In this document: positions 58,833 through 64,000 of the stretch, piece by piece
Layout of the letters: every line of letters begins with the position of its first letter
Position numbering within the stretch: the first letter of the stretch is position 1
NCBI RefSeq assembly: GCF_963678635.1
Contig: NC_087065.1
Span: 43,775,430 to 43,839,429 of the forward strand
From: Symsagittifera roscoffensis
Lineage: Eukaryota > Xenacoelomorpha > Acoela > Convolutidae
DNA: 64,000 bases
Direction of reading: 5' to 3'
Position numbers and translations under genes: made by a program
Notes under the pieces: generated by a model
What the model was told of the DNA's origin: nothing
What the model saw: the letters and a program-made list of their open reading frames with translations, nothing else
Databases searched by the model: none

Positions 58833-59780
58833 CTAAGAGAAATGGTAGTGTCCAAATTTTTTGTCTTGCTGTTCTTTTTGTATATTTTGGTAAATGTGAC
58901 TTGTATTTGAGCGTTGCTTTTCGTTATTGACTACTGTATTCATTTCGTTTACATTCTGTTCAACTGATACATCGTTTCTTATGGGTTTAGTATAGTAGTC
59001 TTGAAGGAGTTCCGATTGATTTTCGTAAATGTGTGTACTTAAAGGTTGTTCGTATATGATGGGTTTGTAGTCGTTTTCGACTGTGATCATATTAACTGAG
59101 ATAGTGTTATTTGTGTCACTTACGCTGTCTGTTGATTCACAATTAATGTGGTTCAATTGTAGTTCGGTACTTTCTGTGTTGTCAATACCAGGGGGATCTG
59201 AAGTTTCTCCTTCAGTTGCTTGTACCTGATTAATTTTTCGCTGATGTTTCGGTGTGTTACTTATATCTTTGTGTTGGGAATCAGGATAACGATTGTTGTT
59301 TCGATAAGGGGATTGAGAATAATTTCTTCGATTGTTATAGTTGGGATTCCTATTTTGTGAGTTGCTTCTTGACCTATTATAGTAATTGTTTTTGTTTCCT
59401 TGATAATTAGATCTGTTATAGAAATTGTTTCTTGACCTGTTGTTTTTATAACGTTGGTTTCTGTTATTTGAATAATTTACATTTCTGTTATTCGAGTAGT
59501 TTCTGTTTCTATTGTATGATGAATTACGTAATCTATCGTTTGAACTGTGTCTATTCCTAGAATTTGAATGAGAACTGGTATCAGAAATTTTTCTTCTGTT
59601 TGAATTTGATCGTGAATAGTTGTTTCTATACTGGTTATTTTGGCTATTTGATCGACTATATCTGTTTTGTGAGAAATTTCGTAAATTTCTTTGTTCTGGT
59701 GATCTACCTCTATAATTAGAGTTATAGGGTGATTGGTTTCTTGGGTAATTTGAGTTCTTTGGGAGTGGTTTACCAGAGCT
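58833..59780 (-). pseudogene. Asn/Arg-rich Gag C-terminal region
   Basis: From 59780 to about 59230 one frame is a low-complexity run of Asn, Arg, Ser and Tyr (such as NNRSRNNFYNRSNYQ), which would bind nucleic acid. It passes into an acidic, Thr/Asn-rich stretch, the ORF 58833-59156, that ends at the gag stop. The protease frame overlaps this end. Confidence 0.55.
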
Positions 59781-59787
59781 GTTATAT

Positions 59788-61489
59788 TTATATATATGTA
59801 CTATGTATATTTTTGTTTGGTAAATTTTGATCCTTTTTCATGTATTGGTAGAATGATTTGTTTGGTTCTTTGTACTTTTGCGGTTTATGTTGATTATCCT
59901 GTTGTTTTTGTCTACATTCGGCAATGCTGTGTCCGTATCTTCGACAATAACTACACCATTTCTTGAAAGATGGTTTACCTTTGAAATTTGGATTTTTCTC
60001 ATATATGTTCATAGTTTTAGTGATTTTTTCAGTTATGTCTACATCTGAATCGTGTATGTTGTTTATTTGTGTGGTATTTGTTTCGATTCTATTAACGTAT
60101 TGTAGGTTAAGATTTTCTGTTTCTTCAAGTTTCATTGTGATTTCTGCTTGTTCTAGTTTATCTATAAATCTTCTAAATCTAAATCTGGTTTTCGAATTAA
60201 GGAAGGATGAGAAGCTCTCTTTTTTATAGCTATTTTCCTTAATTGAGGTGTTAAGGTCATCATTAAAATTTCTGTCATTTTTGTGTTTTTCTAGTCATGT
60301 GTATTTAGTGAATATGCCTTTCGAACTAGTGTTTCGATTCGTACTGCTAATTGTTTAATTGTTTCATTTGGTAGTCTGCGTATTTCGTTGCATAAAACAC
60401 TTTGGTGTTGTTTGTTTCTTTCAGAATCAAACATTTTTGAAAATTCTTGTGTGAATCTTTTCCAGTCTGATTTTATTTCTATAGGTAAAACTGAAAACCA
60501 TTTTTGAGCTGCGCCATCTAGTGTTGTTTGTATTAACGCTGTGCGTCTATGTATCCAATTTTGATGGAGTGGAGTATTAATTGGTTCAGGTCCTATATTT
60601 AAAATTAAATTTGCTGTGACTGCGTTTAAATAATCTTCTACAGAATATTCAGCATCTGTTCCTGTGAGTACCATCAGTGGCTTATTCGATGTTATTGATG
60701 ATCCACCCATGAGGCATGGATTCATTGTCATCTGTAGTGATTCTGCGGCATTTGGCTTTTGTGAAAAAATTGAAAGTTGATTTTTTGTTATTTCGTGTTG
60801 CTGGATGTAATATGGAAGCGGTATTTCTTTTGCATTTGAGTTGGTTGATAAGAATGCATTAACATTGAGTTTTGTGGTTGTATTGGTTGAAAAGATTGTG
60901 TGTTAAATGGGTTTTGTATATGCATTTGTTGTAGATTTTGTATATCTGTTGGATTTTGTGGGTAAATTTTCATATTTTGAGATGGTTGAGACTGTCGCGA
61001 TCTATGTGTGCGATATTCTTTAGTATATGGTGCAAAAATATCTGGTTGGTAGTGATCATCATCATCAGATGATAAATAGTTCGTGTTATAAGGTGTATGT
61101 TGTTTATTTTTATTCTGTTGAAAAAATGGGTAATTTTCACTATGATCCTGTGTAGGTTGTAGATTATCTGGAAAGTTTACTAAATTGGTTGATGTTTTTG
61201 GGAGATTCCAATAATGTGAACATACGTGATTTAAATTTTGTGTATTTTTTCGGGGAGGTTGATTTGTTTTTGGTTGGTGAGCATAATTATAATTGTGTTC
61301 TGCAAAAGTGTTTCTTGTGAACGGTTTTCGTGTTTTTGACGGTATTGTCATTGGTCTATACGTTTGATAGTCTATATGTGAATATTTTGGAGCAACCGAA
61401 GAATTAACGGTTGATTGTAAGGTTACTTGTGTTAGTAATGTATTTGTATTTCTTGGTGTTGTCAGATTGGGATGTATTGGTGAAATACT
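59788..61489 (-). pseudogene. First gag copy of the retroelement
   Basis: Order: Gln/Pro/Asn-rich region (60788-61351), capsid core (60291-60731, with TLDGAAQKWFSVLP and RRLPNETIKQLAVRIE), then nucleocapsid (59788-60135) with a CCHC knuckle at 59914-59955 (WCSYCRRYGHSIAEC). Breaks relative to the second copy: a one-base deletion near 60820-60825, a TAC-to-TAG nonsense change at 60291-60293, and a one-base deletion near 60190. The two gag copies are otherwise very similar. Confidence 0.8.
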
Positions 61490-62494
61490 TTATTGTGTAG
61501 TTGTTGCTGTTGTTTGGACGATTTCTTCATTTATGAAGTGTGATGGTGTTTGAATATCTTGTCGTGTAAGATTTCTTGTTCCATTGAGATTTTCATTATG
61601 TATGACTGTTGAATTTAAGCTGTTATTTCGTGTATCAGGTAAAAATGTATTATAATTTAATGGTGTTGCGTCAATGGTTAAGGGTATTACTCTCAGATAA
61701 TCTCTGTGGAAATATATTGTACTTATTCCTTGACTCGAGATATCTTGTGGAATATTCAGAAATGCTGGATGAGACCAGTCAGGGTCCCAAACGTAATCTG
61801 ATTGTTCTGAAAGCACAGTGTCGTCATTGGTATTTTGAGGTCTGAAATTTTTTCTTGCCTGTGAAATTAAATCTAAATTGTGGGTGAAATAATCTATTAT
61901 AAACCATGCTGAAATCTTTTGTAAATCATGTTTAGTGTTTTGTGAAACATCTTCTTTAGTTAAATTTTTGCGAATTAGATGTAGAAATGTTGAAAATACT
62001 GTGATTTCATTTCTTACTTTTGTATGTTTTGATGTTTCTAGCGGTGATGTGCTTTGAACTTCTGTTTTTTCCAATATAGATATATAACTCTATATTATTG
62101 CAAAAACTTCGTTAGTGAATATGGAGTTTGCTCTCTGTGAATTATGATATTGTATGCTTTTGATATATTTTATGAATACTTTTGAAAATTCTAATTCAAT
62201 ATCGTCTGTTTGAACTACATATTTACGATGGGCATTATCTGGTGTGCTAAATTCTATGTTGTAGATTCCGTATTGCTGTGTTAGATTACATATGTATTTC
62301 AAATAATGTTCAAAAATTTGTTTTTTGATTTTTACATCTGGGAATTCTGCTTTGCATGGACTGATTCCTTGTTCAAACAAATTTACGAGTAAGTTCTTAC
62401 AAAATCGTGTTTGTCCTCTATCATCGAGTGAATCTATAAGAAAGGGAAAAACTGCTTCTTCATCTGGACTTTCGTCACTTTGAGTGTGGCTCAT
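61490..62494 (-). pseudogene. ORF upstream of and in frame with gag, function unknown
   Basis: The ATG at 62494 opens a frame that runs through an in-frame TAG (62090-62092) to a TAA at 61490-61492 and then on, still in the same frame, into gag at 61351. The first 135 residues are acidic at the start (SDESPDEEA) and then mixed helical; the second part is rich in Asn and Thr. It has no recognised domain. It may be a long N-terminal Gag domain (matrix-like) interrupted by two stops, or a separate leader ORF. Confidence 0.5.
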
Positions 62495-64000
62495 TTTTTC
62501 GTTTGATGACTGTTAATATATAACTATCAATATGTCTAATTGGTTGATTCCAATTATATAAGTGTACTGGTTTGTGTTTATATTGCTTTTTTATTCTTCT
62601 TTTTCCTCTTTTTGATGAGTTTGAAGTTGTTTCTGAGTCGGAAAAATATAATTGATCATGGATGGGGCAATTTTTTTCTATTGATTCTTTTAATTTGTAT
62701 AGTTCGTCTAAACTGTTGGTTTCTGATTCGGAAAATGCGTTTCTATTTTTTGAAAATATTTTTCGTGTGATTTGTCTTTGTTTGCTTAAACTTTTCCTTT
62801 TTATTGTTTGTCGTTTTGTTCAAATGTATCCAACTGTTTGTGTATGTGGGGTTATTACAAGATCGTATTTTTGGTTGTTTACTTCACAATTGTGTAAAAC
62901 GATTGTTTGTTTATTTCGTAAATTTTTGAATGACATAAGGTTTAGGATGAGGGATGCTAGAAAATATTAATGATTTTTATTTTCCTAGACTGCTAGTCCT
63001 TACGATTTTTTGGTTAGCTTAACCTGGGTCTTTGTGTTCAGGGTTGGAGAGAAAAGTTCATCAATTACGGGGAATGATTTTTAACTTTCTCGTGGCTAGT
63101 CTAACTTAAGTTGCTAACTTACTTAATCTTACTTAGGGGTAGTGATTGTGTTCAAGGGTTGGAGAATAGTAAATCGATCTTTAAGGTTCAGGTATAATTA
63201 GAACGCAAGTAGTTCGTTAGATACTATTTTAAACTTACTAAGTCAAGATCTATCCTGGGTCTGGTAAGAGGAGGGTTCAAGTGAAGGATGAATAACCGAA
63301 GTTCTTCACTGTTTAACTTATTTTCAATGGTTAGTTTTATTTTAAAATTTCTATTAGTCCTGGGTCTTTTGGAAAGGTTGGATAGTGAATCAAGGTTTGA
63401 GGTCGTTAGACACTTGCTAAGTGGGTGGGGGAGAACAAAATTGTTCTTTTTGATCCAAGGATAGGCCTTGATGATCAAATTTTAAATTTAGTGAGATAGA
63501 AAATTTATAAAGATCCAAGGATAAGCCTTGATGATCTAATTTTTAAAATGAAGGGAACTTAAATTTAAAATGGTTTAAATTTATTTAATAAAAAAGGTTT
63601 AGCTTTTTAATGATGTTAGTGAGCTTATGATTGCTGTTATGTTTAGGTGATGAAGCTGGAACAACAAGATGATTTATATATACTAACAATTTATTGTCAT
63701 GCTACTAATTTTTTTTTTTTTTCAATAAATATTTTTCAAATATGTTTTGAATAATACTGCAGAAATTAGGAAAACGATCTGAGATCTTTTTATCAATCGT
63801 TATTGTACATTACTAATTTTGTTTAGCGCCTGAAATGATCATGAAGTTTTATTTAAAAATTTTATGTTTGCAAATGAAAATCTAAATTCATTGCTAGTAA
63901 GATTCTAAATATAAAAGTTTGTGTTGGCTTTTGCCTTACAACCATGAAACTAATTGGTAAGTTTCTATGTAGTCGTATATCGTCTCTTGTCCGAGGTCTT
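62495..64000. other. 5' flank of the retroelement with small tandem repeats
   Basis: GATCCAAGGATAGGCCTTGA at 63452 recurs as GATCCAAGGATAAGCCTTGA at 63512, both followed by TGATC(A/T)AATTTT. CCTGGGTCT occurs three times (63022, 63254, 63359), each within similar GGTTGGAGAG- or GGTTGGATAG-containing context, indicating degenerate units of about 100-230 bp. This may be leader or LTR sequence of the minus-strand element, but I could not find its partner at 50-51 kb. No gene is seen. Confidence 0.4.

Noticed and set aside
49850-64000. Long terminal repeats for the minus-strand retroelement
   Set aside because: I compared 49.85-51.06 kb with 62.5-64.0 kb by eye and found no matching block.

Overview
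The window looks like AT-rich, repeat-laden DNA from an animal, probably an invertebrate. Coding exons are rare and separated by kilobases of repeats. Some genes carry GT-AG introns, AATAAA-type signals follow several of them, and the mobile elements (Ty3/gypsy-like LTR elements with gag, pol and env pieces, LINE fragments, Tc1/mariner-type foldbacks, MITE-like hairpins) are eukaryotic. The phylum cannot be named from the sequence alone. Two runs of exactly 200 N mark assembly gaps.

Region 1-46 kb holds a cluster of five paralogues, all on the + strand, of one secreted cysteine-rich protein family that I do not recognise: copy A (5826-6662, intronless), copy B (10902-11873, a broken 5'-truncated copy), copy C (21347-24835, three exons), copy D (34585-37406, two exons) and copy E (45063-45902, intronless). 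Each intact member is 278-287 residues with a signal peptide, N-glycosylation sequons just after it, nine (or, in E, seven) cysteines at conserved positions, a long conserved block from TPKEYY to PWIC, and a basic Trp-rich C-terminus. The first intron of C and D is at the same codon and phase, so the introns predate those duplications. This cluster is the most interesting thing in the window.

The DNA between the genes is mostly repeats. One family of about 0.5 kb with a hairpin near each end occurs more than ten times (e.g. 1007-1530, 4695-5230, 12721-13300, 29449-29972). There are also a TA-flanked Tc1/mariner-type foldback (16937-17668), a MITE with repeated termini (20532-20913), a hairpin element (30671-30932), a foldback element nested in the first intron of copy D (35767-36646), and several local arrays of degenerate short words. 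LINE fragments lie at 2617-2961 (endonuclease) and about 21053-21313 (RT C-terminal side).

Region 37.9-42.3 kb is a heavily decayed Ty3/gypsy element on the + strand (gag, protease, RT, RNase H and integrase remnants in order), perhaps followed by env-like debris. Region 46.2-49.8 kb is a tandem duplication of a 1837-bp unit with no difference seen. Region 51-62.5 kb, on the - strand, is a defective retrovirus-like LTR element: an N-terminal ORF in frame with gag, a first gag with a CCHC knuckle, an Asn/Arg-rich segment, an aspartic protease, then a second partial gag, a broken env, and an extra Pro/Ser/Thr-rich ORF after env. Reverse transcriptase, RNase H and integrase are missing from it. 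No convincing tRNA, rRNA, CRISPR or bacterial feature is present.
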